This document shows, piece by piece, positions 21,700 through 33,400 of a DNA stretch of 64,000 nucleotides (the stretch's first letter is position 1; every line of letters starts with the position of its first letter). The stretch lies in contig NC_088302.1 of the NCBI RefSeq assembly GCF_032854445.1, positions 57,950,237 to 58,014,236 on the forward strand, read 5' to 3'. The notes beneath the pieces were generated by a model. The model was not told the origin of the DNA and made no database searches. It worked only from the letters and a program-made list of their open reading frames with translations. A program made the position numbers and the translations under genes. Origin of the DNA: Liolophura sinensis (lineage: Eukaryota > Mollusca > Polyplacophora > Chitonida > Chitonidae).

Positions 21700-22290
21700 G
21701 GAGCGTAGGCATCCAATAACAAGGAAGGGATGTTAAACAAAACTTTAGCCGCAGTAGGCGTATCTTAGAAAGCACTGCAGGTATTGAGATTAGGGTTTTC
21801 ACATACATGTATGTAGAGCACAATAACACAAGGGGGATATTCTATCGTTGATTCGGTGTGTACATATTAAATACCATAAATTACTGAATTCCAGACATAG
21901 TGTGTTGTGTATTCAGTGTTAAACAAAATGTTAGGGGTGGTATGTCAAAAAGTACTGCATTAGTTGAGCTCAGGGTTGGCGCACATGTAGAGTACAGTAA
22001 CACTAGACAGATATTTCATCGCTGTTTCAGTTCATATCAAATAACGTAACTTAACAAATTCCTGACTTTTGTATCATGTCTTGTGTAAAGTGGTTTCAGT
22101 ACAGTACAGTATATACACTTGTACATGTATTGACCTGAAGTTGTACATGCTTGAAAGCACAGTGACACAAATAGTAACCACCTTCACTGATGCTCTGTGT
22201 GCATATTAATTACCCTAAATTACCAAATTCACGATTTCATTACTTTATGTATTGAGTTAATTTTGCATTCATGTGTCTTCTACAGGCAGT
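21700..22290. repeat. Three degenerate copies of a roughly 190-bp segment
   Basis: Three successive blocks share, in order, an ACATGTAGAG-like stretch, a CA(A/G)TAACAC-like motif, a cATCGcTGtTTcaGT-like stretch, then CATATTAAAT...AAATTAC..AATTC. They are at about 21725-21910, 21925-22100 and 22125-22290. Identity is low, so this is an old tandem duplication directly upstream of the CARD exon. Confidence 0.5.
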
Positions 22291-22486
22291 CTGAGTTATG
22301 GCACACAAGTAACTCTCTTCATTTCCCTTAATATGTTGCCATAATATGTTATTATGACATCAGGATAGAGGTTTGCTACTAAACTGCTACTGGGGGTCAC
22401 ATTGCCACATGTATCATGTGTGGAGTTTGATTCTACTTTCAGATGATATTTTTTGTTATCAATGTGACTTTGTTTTCAGGTCCACT

Positions 22487-25400
22487 ATGGATGAAATAGA
22501 GGCCAATGTGGTCCAGGCGAACTTTGCTTATCTCGTAAATCAAGGGAAGGCTGTAGAGTTGCTAGACGAGCTCTACAGTGTAGGGGCAATAACTCTGGAT
22601 GACTTCCAGCGAGTTTGTGCACAGATAACAGACTCTGACAAAATGCGAATGCTGCTTATAATCCTACTGAAGAAAGTGCCAAGCATTGAAGTTAAAACGT
22701 TTAAAGCTTTGATTAGTGCGCTGAACGGTGCTAACCGTGCCGATCTTGCGGATTTATTAATACAATGTCATCGCCAGCAATGTGCAAGGAATCAAGCGAC
22801 CGGTTTGAGAGCAGGGCGAAATGTTTCATTTTCTGAGACAGAACCAAAGTTGCTTCTCCAAACAGCTGACCACAGCCAGTCACAGACCAGTCCAAAGTTC
22901 AGATTTATGTCGGGCATCTCTGGTGGACCCGTCACTAATGTTGGTGATGTTGTAGATGGAGGAATAGATATGACAGATGGCGCTCCTAACACCAGAGAAT
23001 TCAGTAAGAGAATTCCGAACAAATTTATTGTCTTTTTTTTTTTATTCCTGATCTACATCTTTATTCAAATTGATAGCCTGAGTCAGAGTGTAGTTATGGC
23101 TGCAAATGGGGATATTTCCCAGCTTTTTAGGAGTTTTAACATGTATTTAATGGTAATTTTATGTTCACTTTTTGAAATAAAACTTGAATTTAGGCCAGCG
23201 GCTAACAAAAATTTTGTGTGGTATGTAATGGGTATGTACTTAATAACTGCCTGAAAACTGCATTCATGGAGTAACAGGTCTTTTTCAAGGGGAGGTAACT
23301 GCTGAAAGGGTCCCTCCAAAAGGGCTGTCTCCGCCTGTCCCTGATGTGAGAGAGTTTGTTGGACCAGTGGTAGTCAGCAGCAAAGAACTGAGACAGGCTG
23401 TGGATGCAGCTAAGGGAACTTCAGGGCAGGTAAATAAGAGATACTAACATATCTAAGTACAGATGTAAACACAAATGATTGTAAAAAGATCACAATGGTT
23501 AAAAGAATTTAATTATTAGCTGGAGCGTATGGATACTGTTCATCCTTGTGTCCGTCTGTGTGTTCTTGTGCCCGTCCATGTGTTCTTGTGTCCGTCCATG
23601 TGTTCTTTTGTCTGTCCGTGTGTTTTTGTGTCCGTCAGTGTGTTCTGGTGTCCGTCCCTGTGTTCTTGTGTCTGTCTGTGTGTTTTTGTGTCTGTCCGTG
23701 TGTTTTTGTGTCTGTTCGTGTGTTTTTGCATCTGTCCGTGTGTTCTTGTGTCCGTCCATGTGTTTTTGTGTCTGCCCGTGTGTTCTTGTGTCTGTCCTTG
23801 TGTTCTTGTATCTGTCCGTGTGTTCTTGTGTCCGTCCATGTGTTTTTGTGCCTGTCCGTGTGTTCTTGTGTCTCTCTGTGTGTTTTTGTGTCCATCCATG
23901 TGTTTTTGTGTCTGTCTGTGTGTTTTTCTGTCTGTCTCTGTGTTCTTGTGTCTGTCCATGTGTTCTTGTGTCTGTCCATGTGTTCTTTTGTCTGTGTGTC
24001 TGTTTTTGTGTCCGTCCATGTGTTCTTATGTCTGTCTGTTTTTGTGTCCGTCCATGTGTTCTTATGTCTGTCTGTCTGTTTTTGTGTCTGTCCATGTCAT
24101 CTTGTGTTGAGAGTCAGCAGCTTAGGCATTACCACAAGGAACAGGTGTTCCCACCAGGAACTCTCACCACCCACTGTCTCTCAGGAGTAAGCAGCTTAGG
24201 TGTTACCACAGGACACGCTCACAGCCTGCTGTCTTTCAGAGTCAGTAGCTAAGACAGTGCCATCGAACATTTCCTTTTCAACCTGAAATATAAAAGAAAA
24301 ACATGTTGTATAATTTTCACAACAGCTTTTATTAGTTTTAGTAACCCAAACAACAATCAGTGGGGCACGATCATATATATCAGTATCTTGCTATTACTCC
24401 TTAGACTCATTTTCATCATGTGTTGGGTGCCATGTGGAACTGCTTTCGCCTTTCTTCACTACTGACGACAGTGATCTCACGCTTGCCCTGAGATCCTACA
24501 GGCTCAGTCAGAATCCTGTCTACACCAATTGCGACAGATCTTGAGATGAGGATGGCCTCCTGATCTGATCAAGCACAAAATTTGCAAACCATTGGTTTAT
24601 GAACATTATTTGGCTAAGCTCCCTTAGGTGTTACAATGGGGCACTCTCGCAGGAGTCAGCAGCACGGCACACTCTCACAGCTAGCTGTCTCTCAGGAGTC
24701 AGCACCACGCATTACCACGGGGCACTCTTACAGCCTGCTGTCTCTCAGGAGTCAGCAGCAGGCGTTACCACAGGGCACTCTCACGAGTCAGTAGCAGGCA
24801 TTACCACAGGGCACCCTCACAGCCTGCTGTCTCTCAGGAGTCAGCAGCAGGCGTTACCACAGGGCACTCTCACAGTCGGCTGTCTCTCAGAAGTCGGTAG
24901 ATGAGACGTTACCACAGGGCACTCTCATAGTCTGCTGTCTCTCAGGAGTCAGCAGCAGGCGTTACCATGGGGTACTCTCACAGTCGGCTGTCTCTCAGAA
25001 GTCGGTTGTCTCTCAGAAGTCGGTAGATGAGACGTTACCACGGGGCACTCTCACACCCTGCTGTCTCTCAGAAGTCGGTAGATGAGACGTTACCACAGGG
25101 CACTCTCACAGTCGGCTGTCTCTCAGAAGTCGGTAGATGAGACGTTACCACAGGGCACTCTCACAGTCGGCTGTCTCTCAGAAGTCGGTAGATGAGACGT
25201 TACCACGGGGCACTCTCACAGCCTGCTGTCTCTCAGGAGTCAGCAGCAGGCATTACCACAGGGCACTCTCATAGCCTGCTGTCTCTCAGGAGTCAGCAGC
25301 AGGCGTTACCACGGGGCACTCTCACAGCCTGCTGTCTCTCAGGAGTCAGCAGCAGGCATTACCACAGGGCACCCTCACAGCCTGCTGTCTCTCAGGAGTC

Positions 25401-26312
25401 AGCAGCAGGCGTTACCACGGGGCACTCTCACAGTCGGCTGTCTCTCAGAAGTCGGTAGATGAGACGTTACCACAGGGCACTCTCACACCCTGCTGTCTCT
25501 CAGGAGTCAGCAGCAGGCATTACCACAGGGCACTCTCATAGCCTGCTGTCTCTCAGGAGTCAGCAGCAGGCGTTACCACGGGGCACTCTCACAGCCTGCT
25601 GTCACTCAGGAGTCAGCAGCAGGCATTACCACAGGGCACTCTCATAGCCTGCTGTCTCTCAGGAGTCAGCAGCAGGCGTTACCACGGGGCACTCTCACAG
25701 CTGGCTGTCTCTCAGGAGTCAGCAGCAGGCGTTACCACGGGGCACTCTCACAGTCGGCTGTCTCTCAGAAGTCGGTAGATGAGACGTTACCACAGGGCAC
25801 TCTCACAGTCGGCTGTCTCTCAGAAGTCGGTAGATGAGACGTTACCACAGGGCACCCTCACAGCTGGCTGTCTCTCAGGAGTCAGCAGCAGGCGTTACCA
25901 CGGGGCACTCTCACAGTCGGCTGTCTCTCAGGAGTCGGTAGATGAGACGTTACCACAGGGCACTCTCACACCCTGCTGTCTCTCAGGAGTCAGTATCCAT
26001 GTTTATTATCAAGAAAGAAAGAATATCATATACTCAGATAAGCTCATGTTCCTCTGTGTTTGTGTTTTTGTTATTGTCTTATGATAACAAACAGTTACAT
26101 TCAGCTATTGACAGAGAAATTCTCCACTGTTCTTTCAGATGCTCCTGGCAGGGCGAGTGTTTCTGTATGGGATGAAGGGCGTGTTTGATGGGGGTAAAGT
26201 TGAGTGGCATGTCCGTGTGACGGATCTGTCATCACAGAGGTGCATTGAACGTAGAAGTACTAAAGACAGACGTGAACTGCTGAAGGAATGCTTGCTACAG
26301 TTCACACAGTAA
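22487..26312 (+). CDS. CARD protein with ALF-like C-terminal domain, 276 residues
   Basis: Coding exons are 22487-23003, 23290-23429 and 26139-26312 (stop TAA). Junctions are GT-AG (donors GTAAGA, GTAAAT) in phases 1 and 0, and the exons sum to 277 codons. The ATG at 22487 lies 7 bp inside an exon that starts at 22480, so a 5' UTR intron precedes it. Residues 1-95 form a CARD: helix starts at VELLDELYSVGAITLDDF, then V-C-A-Q-I-T-D-S-D-K-M-R-M-L, F-K-A-L-I-S-A-L and ADLADLL. Residues 96-215 are a Ser/Gly/Pro-rich linker with the helix SSKELRQAVDAAKG. Residues 220-276 hold G-R-x3-Y-x3-G-x-F-x3-K-x2-W-x4-T-D, shared with the minus-strand 142-residue protein, then a basic RRSTKDRRELLKE helix. CARDs act by homotypic assembly in innate immune or apoptotic signalling; linking this one to microbial lipid sensing is inference from the ALF-like fold. 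No membrane segment exists in the spliced form. Confidence 0.75.
23536..24097. repeat. 20-bp tandem array in the last intron of the CARD gene
   Basis: About 28 units of 20 bp (core TGTGTTCTTGTGTCTGTCCG, with CCATG and TTTTTG variants). The GT/pyrimidine bias leaves all frames open on both strands, producing six overlapping false open frames. Confidence 0.95.
24105..25996. repeat. 53-bp tandem array in the last intron of the CARD gene
   Basis: Two diverged units at 24105-24240, then from about 24630 to 25996 some 26 units of about 53 bp. Cores are GAGTCAGCAGCAGGCGTTAC and GGGCACTCTCACAGCCTGCT. A second variant has GAAGTCGGTAGATGAGACGT. Each unit ends in CTGTCTCTCAG, a good 3' splice-site match, and the real acceptor of the last coding exon (CTGTTCTTTCAG) follows at 26138. 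24245-24620 between them is unique sequence with nothing recognised. Confidence 0.9.
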
Positions 26313-26751
26313 CCCCATTCCAGTCAGCTGGGTTCAGTCTCCACTCTGGGTGTGTGTAACATTCTTCAAAGCTGACATTGGTGATAATTACTCATTTGGT
26401 GCCCATCTACGGCAGCTGCTGAGGTCTGTTAGTGTTTATATATGGGAGACCAGAGAAATGTTTTCCATGTGCAATAGAGACCTTGTTACCTGTCTCACCA
26501 AAATATATACTTTTACCTCTCTTTGGCTGCATTTGTATTGAATATTCACAAATTTATTGTGTGATTGTTTGGTATATATTCTGTGCAATGATTGCAAATC
26601 AACACTGAAAAAACTCTTTTTAAAGACAGGGTTGTGTTTTCATTGACCATGTAGTCGGCCAGGCCATTTTCTGGTTTGTCTTTGACAGCAGAATCAGAAT
26701 GCTATGACTTGCGGGTTTCCATGGATAGGCTCAGTGTCTCGTTGTTGTACC

Positions 26752-26757
26752 AATAAA
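26752..26757 (+). terminator. Candidate CARD gene polyadenylation signal
   Basis: AATAAA about 440 bp past the stop codon, at the end of otherwise unique sequence. No other plus-strand AATAAA lies closer. Confidence 0.4.
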
Positions 26758-27360
26758 CAATTCATTCAGGGCTTGCAAAATTGCTAGCCTGATGTCGCAG
26801 GACAACCAGATTTTTTCTTCAGGCTACTAAAGATTGAGAGCATGCTGCCTGTTGGGCAACCACATTTTTATACTGTATGCGAATGAAATGAATACCTAAT
26901 AAACTGTATTTGTATCCATATTTTGACTGGGGAAGCAATTGCAGATGTTCATCCATGTTACCTTGTTTGTTGATCCAGTCTGCCGGCCAGCCATTCTGAC
27001 TTAGGTAAGTAATGTAAAATGTACGAGCATAAAAAAAATAAATATCAGTCAAATAAGTAAATAGATAGATAGATTTGAAGTCATCACAGTCAGTGAAGAG
27101 AATAGAAACATTTAGAAACGAAATAATAATCTGAATCATAAAACAGACATTTTCTTGACTGTAGCTGTAGTGACTACTATGAATGAATCATTGCATGGAT
27201 CTGTTTGTGGAATGAAAAGTGTTACTGCAAATCTTGTTGCTATGTCAGAAATATCCAGGCTACCAAATTTTGAATGTAGGCTGCTCGAAGGACAACCAGA
27301 TTATGTCAGATTTTTCGAACTCTGCTGTTCTTACTGACAGTCTTCAGGGAGATATAGCAG

Positions 27361-27927
27361 TGTGCACATAAAACAATGACATTTGTACAGTGAAGAGTAA
27401 GTCTGATGGAGTGCTCTGTATAAGGTAGAGCACATAAAACAGTGACATTTGTACAGTAAAGACTTTTGTCTTTTGGAGTCTGATGGAGTCTGATGGAGTG
27501 CTCTGTATAAGGTAGTGCACATAAAACAATGACATTTGTACAGTGAAGAGTAAGTCTGATGGAGTGCTCTGTATAAGGTAGTGCACATAAAACATTGACA
27601 TTTGTACAGTGAAGAGTAAGTCTGATGGAGTGCTCTGTATAAGGTAGTGCGCATAAAACAATGACATTTGTACAGTGAAGAGTAAGTCTGATGGAGTGCT
27701 CTGTATAAGGTAGTGCACATAAAACAATGACATTTGTACAGTGAAGAGTAAGTCTGATGGAGTGCTCTGTATAAGGTAGAACACATAAAACAATGACATT
27801 TGTACAGTGAAGAGTAAGTCTGATGGAGTGCTCTGTATAAGGTAGTGCACATAAAACAATGACATTTGTACAGTGAAGAGTAAGTCTGATGGAGTGCTCT
27901 GTATAAGGTAGTGCACATAAAACAATG
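27361..27927. repeat. 66-bp tandem array
   Basis: About 8.5 units of 66 bp with cores CATAAAACAATGACATTTGT and AGTCTGATGGAGTGCTCTGT. One unit (near 27465-27500) carries a short insertion with a partial duplication of TGATGGAGTC. Two minus-strand open frames of about 195 codons are shadows because 66 is a multiple of 3. Confidence 0.95.
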
Positions 27928-28026
27928 GGCCAGTGTTTCTACAAATTTATTTTTTGAAACACAATCTTTTCCTCGCGGTCCATGAAGGGTGATTGCAATA
28001 TTGTCATCTGAAAAAGCTGTACTCTG

Positions 28027-29148
28027 ATGTCTGTACGTGTACCTATAGCAGTAATAGTCTGTACGTGTAATAGTCTGTACATGTACCTATAGCAGTAATA
28101 GTGTGTACATGTACCTATAGCAGTAATAGTCTGTACGTGTACCTATAACAGTAATAGTCTGTACGTGTAATAGTCTGTACGTGTACCTATAGCAGTAATA
28201 GTCTGTACGTGTGCCTGTAGCAGTAATAGTCTGTACGTGTACCTATAGCAGTAATAGTGTGTATGTGTGCCTATAGCAGTAATAGTCTGTACGTGTGCCT
28301 ATAGCAGTAATAGTCTGTACGTGTGCCTATAGCAGTAATAGTGTGTACGTGTGCCTATAGCAGTAATAGTGTGTACGTGTGCCTATAGCAGTAATAGTCT
28401 GTATGTGTGCCTATAGCAGTAATAGTGTGTACGTGTGCCTATAGCAGTAATAGTCTGTACGTGTACCTATAGCAGTAATAGTCTGTACGTGTGCCTATAG
28501 CAGTAATAGTGTGTACGTGTGCCTATAGCAGTAATAGTCTGTACGTGTGCCTATAGCAGTAATAGTCTGTACGTGTGGCTATAGCAGTAATAGTCTGTAC
28601 GTGTACTTATAGCAGTAATAGTCTGTACGTGTACCTATAGCAGTAATAGTCTGTACGTGTAATAGTGTGTACATGTACCTATAGCAGTAATAGTCTGTAC
28701 ATGTACTTATAGCAGTAATAGTCTGTACGTGTACCTATAGCAGTAATAGTCTGTACGTGTAATAGTCTGTACGTGTACCTATAGCAGTAATAGTCTGTAC
28801 GTGTGCCTATAGCAGTAATAGTCTGTACTTGTGCCTATAGCAGTAATAGTCTGTACGTGTACCTATAGCAGTAATAGTCTGTACGTGTAATAGTCTGTAC
28901 GTGTACCTATAGCAGTAATAGTGTGTACATGTACCTATAGCAGTAATAGTCTGTACATGTACCTATAGCAGTAATAGTCTGTACGTGTACCTATAGCAGT
29001 AATAGTCTGTACATGTACCTATAGCAGTAATAGTGTGTACATGTACCTATAGCAGTAATAGTCTGTACATGTACTTATAGCAGTAATAGTCTGTACGTGT
29101 ACCTATAGCAGTAATAGTCTGTACGTGTACCTATAGCAGTAATAGTCA
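28027..29148. repeat. 28-bp tandem array, about 40 units
   Basis: The unit core is TACCTATAGCAGTAATAGTC followed by TGTACGTG. Truncated units lacking CCTATAGCAG recur. It begins and ends abruptly in unique DNA. Confidence 0.95.
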
Positions 29149-29229
29149 TCAAGAAAGCTATTATAGATGTACCACTGAATTGACTTTAGAAACTGATTTT
29201 CTCCCATTTAAATTGCATTTGCTGAGCCA

Positions 29230-29259
29230 GAGGGGGGCGGGGGGTGGGGGTGGGGGGGA
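29230..29259 (+). other. Potential G-quadruplex
   Basis: A G-run cluster: six G, C, six G, T, five G, T, seven G. It satisfies the four-run rule with one-base loops. It lies 80 bp after the 28-bp array in otherwise AT-rich DNA. Confidence 0.7.
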
Positions 29260-29364
29260 TATAACAGATGGGTTCTACATGTATGTCTTTAGAATAAGAA
29301 TCCAACACCAGAGTGGTTATGTATTTATAGCAGTGTCTCACAGATTACAGGTATGTCAGAATCT

Positions 29365-29570
29365 CGTGGCTTGTGGTCTAACAAATTAAAGGTGGGTCAA
29401 AACCTCATGGCCTTTGGTCTAACAAATTAAAAGTGGGTTAAAATCTCATGGCCTTTGGTCTAACATATTACAGATGTGCCAGAACCCCATTGCTTGTGGT
29501 GTCACAAGATACTGCTGGGTCAAAACCTCATGCCCTGCGGTCTAAGAAATTACGTGTGAGTCACTTTGTA
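29365..29570. repeat. Degenerate tandem repeat of about 44 bp, 4-5 copies
   Basis: Repeated pattern GGTCTAACAAATTAAAGGTG then GGGTCAAAACCTCATGGCCT, decaying through the run. Confidence 0.65.
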
Positions 29571-29960
29571 GTTGTATGCATTGTTCAGCATGTCTGTTAA
29601 TCTGTGTTACTGTTATTTTACTTTTGAGACTTTTCTCTGTTTATTTTGTGTCTATTTCTCTTTTATAGCGTAATGATAAACTACATTATTATAATAATTA
29701 CCGTTCTTTTGTACAACTATTTTGTTAAGAGAAAGAAAAAAGTTCTATGTATGAGATTTGGCCAAGTTTAGGGTCACCTAGTTGAATACATGTTTGTCAA
29801 TGCCTATATTATATGTTCCAAATGAATTTGAGGACACTGATGGTATCTGTTTGATGAAGTCACATAACGTTTTTCAAGAACATGGGTAATGGAAGGAGAT
29901 TTCCCTGTCTGATATACCATTTATGCTTTACTTTCTTCAAATGTATTATTCAAGAGATTC

Positions 29961-30046
29961 TGTTTTACATGTATGTACATATGTTGAAGAATATTACATG
30001 TGTGTTTTACATGTATGTACATATGTTGAAGAATATTACATGTGTG
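29961..30046. repeat. 42-bp direct duplication
   Basis: TGTTTTACATGTATGTACAT and the following 22 bases occur at 29961 and again at 30003. The neighbouring 29570-29960 and 30050-30350 are unique AT-rich DNA without a supported gene. Confidence 0.9.
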
Positions 30047-30349
30047 TTTGACTTCAGCATAATGTGGTGGTCACATGATATTTATTCCATAAGTGATGGT
30101 TTTAAAGTGTTCTCTTCCTGTGCATTGAATTACTTTGTAATCAAATATATCATTCTTTTGTACTAACAAGTTGTTTATAAATGTGTTTTTGGTCCCTTTG
30201 AATTTTGTTACTATGTGATGTTATTGTTAATATACACCTTTCTGAAGAAGATCTTTGGCTTGAGCTCTAAATGGACATGTAGCTTTACATGTTGAGAAGC
30301 TAGTTTGTTTAGTACATGTATTACCACTGACCAGGCTTCTCTACTCTTC

Positions 30350-30422
30350 ATAGTGCTGGCCGCCATTGTACAAGTTAAATATTCGTGAGTACACCATAGA
30401 ACATCAATCAAATACATAGATA
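30350..30422 (+). mobile_element. Decayed SINE tail fragment
   Basis: The segment GCTGGCCGCCATTGTACAAG, then AAATATTCGTGAGTAC and CATCAATCAAATA, is a diverged copy of the 3' end of the SINEs at 34866 and 41775. No head or duplication seen. Confidence 0.6.
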
Positions 30423-33400
30423 AGTTTCGGTGTACATGTATTGGCCGAAACATTACATTGGTTCCCTCAGCTCTTGGACTATGTCAATCAGTAAACTAGT
30501 ATAATACATAATACACCGTAATGGATTAAAGAAGGGGACAATGTGGTTGGAATGGTAGTTTGATGAAGAAGAGCTTTCCATCTTGTAGAGAGATAGAAGG
30601 TTCAAATCCTTGGCATTCTGCATTGCTTCTTTTACTTTTGATGATTTGCTGGGAGCAAGTTTTGTGTGCACTGTTACCCTGTGAATACTGTTAGTGTCTG
30701 TTCAAATCCAGCTTAGGGCCCTCACTGCCTGAGTGGTCTGATTCGGCATTGCACTTGTGGCTTTACTGCTGGAAGTGGTCTGAGTCAGCATTGCACTAGT
30801 GACTGTGCTGCCTGAATGGGCTGATTTAGCATTGCACTAGTGGCTTTACTGCTGGAAGTGGTCTGAGTCAGCATTGCACTAGTGGCTTTACTGCTGGAAG
30901 TGGTCTGATTCAGCATTGCACTTGTGGCTTTACTGCTGGAAGTGGTCTGAGTCAGCATTGCACTAGTGGCTTTACTGCTGGAAGTGGTCTGAGTCAGCAT
31001 TGCACTAGTGGCTTTACTGCTGGAAGTGGTCTGAGTCAGCATTCCACTAATGACTTTACTGCTGGAGTGGTCTGATTTGGCATTCCACTAATGACTTTAC
31101 TGCTGGAGTGGTCTGATTTAGCATTCCACTAATGACTTTACTGCTGAAGTGGTCTGATTTGGCATTCCACTAATGACTTTACTGCTGGAGTGGTCTGATT
31201 TAGCATTCCACTAATAACTTTACAGCTGGAGTGGTCTGATTTGGCATTCCACTAATAACTTTACAGCTGGAGTGGTCTGATTTAGCATTCCACTAATGAC
31301 TTTACAGCTGGAGTGGTCAGATTTGGCATGGCACTAATGACTTTACTGCTGGAGTGGTCTGATTTGGCATTGCACTAATGACCTTGCTGTTTGAGTGGTC
31401 TGATTTGGCATTCCACTAATGATTTTACTGCCGGAGTGGCCTGATTTAGCATTCCGCTAATGACTTTACTGCTGGAGTGGTCTGATTTAGCATGGCACTA
31501 ATGACTTTACTTCTGGAGTGGTCTGATTTGGCATTCCACTAATGACTTTACAGCTGGAGTGGTCTGATTTAGCATTCCACTAATGACTTTACTGCTGAAG
31601 TGGTCTGATTTAGCATTCCACTAATGACTTTACTGCTGAAGTGGTCTGATTTAGCATTCCACTAATAACTTTACTGCTGGAGTGGTCTGATTTGGCATTC
31701 CACTAATAACTTTACAGCTGGAGTGGTCTGATTTAGCATTCCACTAATGACTTTACAGCTGGAATGGTCAGATTTGGCATGGCACTAATGACTTTGCTGT
31801 TTGAGTGGTCTGATTTGGCATTCCACTAATGATTTTACTGCCGGAGTGGCCTGATTTAGCATTCCGCTAATGACTTTACTGCTGGAATGGTCTGATTTAG
31901 CATTCCGCTAATGACTTTACTGCTGGAATGGTCTGATTTAGCATGGCACTAATGACTTTACAGCTGGAGTGGTCTGATTTGGCATGACACTAATGACTTT
32001 ACTGCTGGAGTGGTCTGATTTGGCATTCCACTAATGACTTTACTGCTGAAGTGGTCTGATTTGGCATTCCACTAATGACTTTACTGCTGGAGTGGTCTGA
32101 TTTAGCATGGCACTAATGACTTTACTGTTGGAGTGGTCTGATTTAGCATTTCACTAATGACTTTACTGCTGGAGTGGTCTGATTTGGCATGGCACTAATG
32201 ACTTTACTGCTGGAGTGGTCTGATTTAGCATGGCACTAATGACTTTACAGCTGGAGTGGTCTGATTTGGCATTCCACTAATGACTTTACTGCCGGAGTGG
32301 TCTGATTTAGCATGGCACTAATGACTTTACTGCTGGAGTGGTCTGATTTAGCATGGCACTAATGACTTTACTGCTGGAGTGGTCTGATTTAGCATGGCAC
32401 TAATGACTTTACTGCTGGAATGGTCTGATTTAGCATTCCACTAATGACTTTACTGCTGGAGTGGTCTGATTTAGCATTCCACTAATGACTTTACTGAAGG
32501 AGTGGTCTGATTTAGCATTCCGCTAATGACTTTACTGCTGGAATGGTCTGATTTAGCATTCCACTAATGACTTTACTGCCGGGGTGATCTGATTTAGCAT
32601 GGCACTAATGACTTTACTGCTGGAGTGGTCTGATTTAGCATTCCACTAATGACTTTACTAAAGGAGTGGTCTGATTTAGCATTCCGCTAATGACTTTACT
32701 GCTGGAGTGGTCTGATTTAGCATTCCACTAATGACTTTACAGCTGGTGTGGTCTGATTTGGCATTCCACTAATGACTTTACTGCCGGAGTGGTCTGATTT
32801 AGCATGGCACTAATGACTTTACTGCTGGAGTGGTCTGATTTGGCATTCCACTAATGACTTTGCTGTTTGAGTGGTCTGATTTGGCATTCCACTAATGATT
32901 TTACTGCCGGAGTGGCCTGATTTAGCATTCCGCTAATGACTTTACTGCTGGAATGGTCTGATTTAGCATTCCGCTAATGACTTTACTGCAGGAATGGTCT
33001 GATTTAGCATGGCACTAATGACTTTACAGCTGGAGTGGTCTGATTTGGCATTCCGCTAATGACTTTACTGCTGGAGTGGTCTGATTTAGCATTCCACTAA
33101 TGACTTTACTGCTGAAGTGGTCTGATTTGGCATTCCACTAATGACTTTACTGCTGGAGTGGTCTGATTTAGCATTCCACTAATGACTTTACTGCTGGAGT
33201 GGTCTGATTTAGCATTCCACTAATGACTTTACTGCTGGAGTGGTCTGATTTAGCATGGCACTAATGACTTTACTGCTGGAGTGGTCTGATTTAGCATGGC
33301 ACTAATGACTTTACTGCTGGAGTGGTCTGATTTAGCATGGCACTAATGACTTTACAGCTGGAGTGGTCTGATTTAGCATTCCACTAATGACTTTACTGCT

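Larger units (their letters stand above)
18841..22479. other. Mostly unique intergenic or 5' UTR intron DNA before the CARD gene
   Basis: Apart from a truncated SINE, a TG microsatellite and degenerate repeats (separate entries), this stretch is single-copy sequence. An untranslated first exon of the CARD gene must lie here or further upstream, because the coding exon starts with an acceptor (TTGTTTTCAG, ending 22479). I cannot place it. Confidence 0.5.

Noticed and set aside
23499-24252. Six overlapping open frames of 114-234 codons on both strands
   Set aside because: They come from a 20-bp GT/pyrimidine-rich repeat; open frames on both strands at once mark low complexity, not genes.
27331-27925. 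Two minus-strand frames of about 195 codons with a 22-residue repeat
   Set aside because: They are by-products of the 66-bp array; both frames overlap fully.
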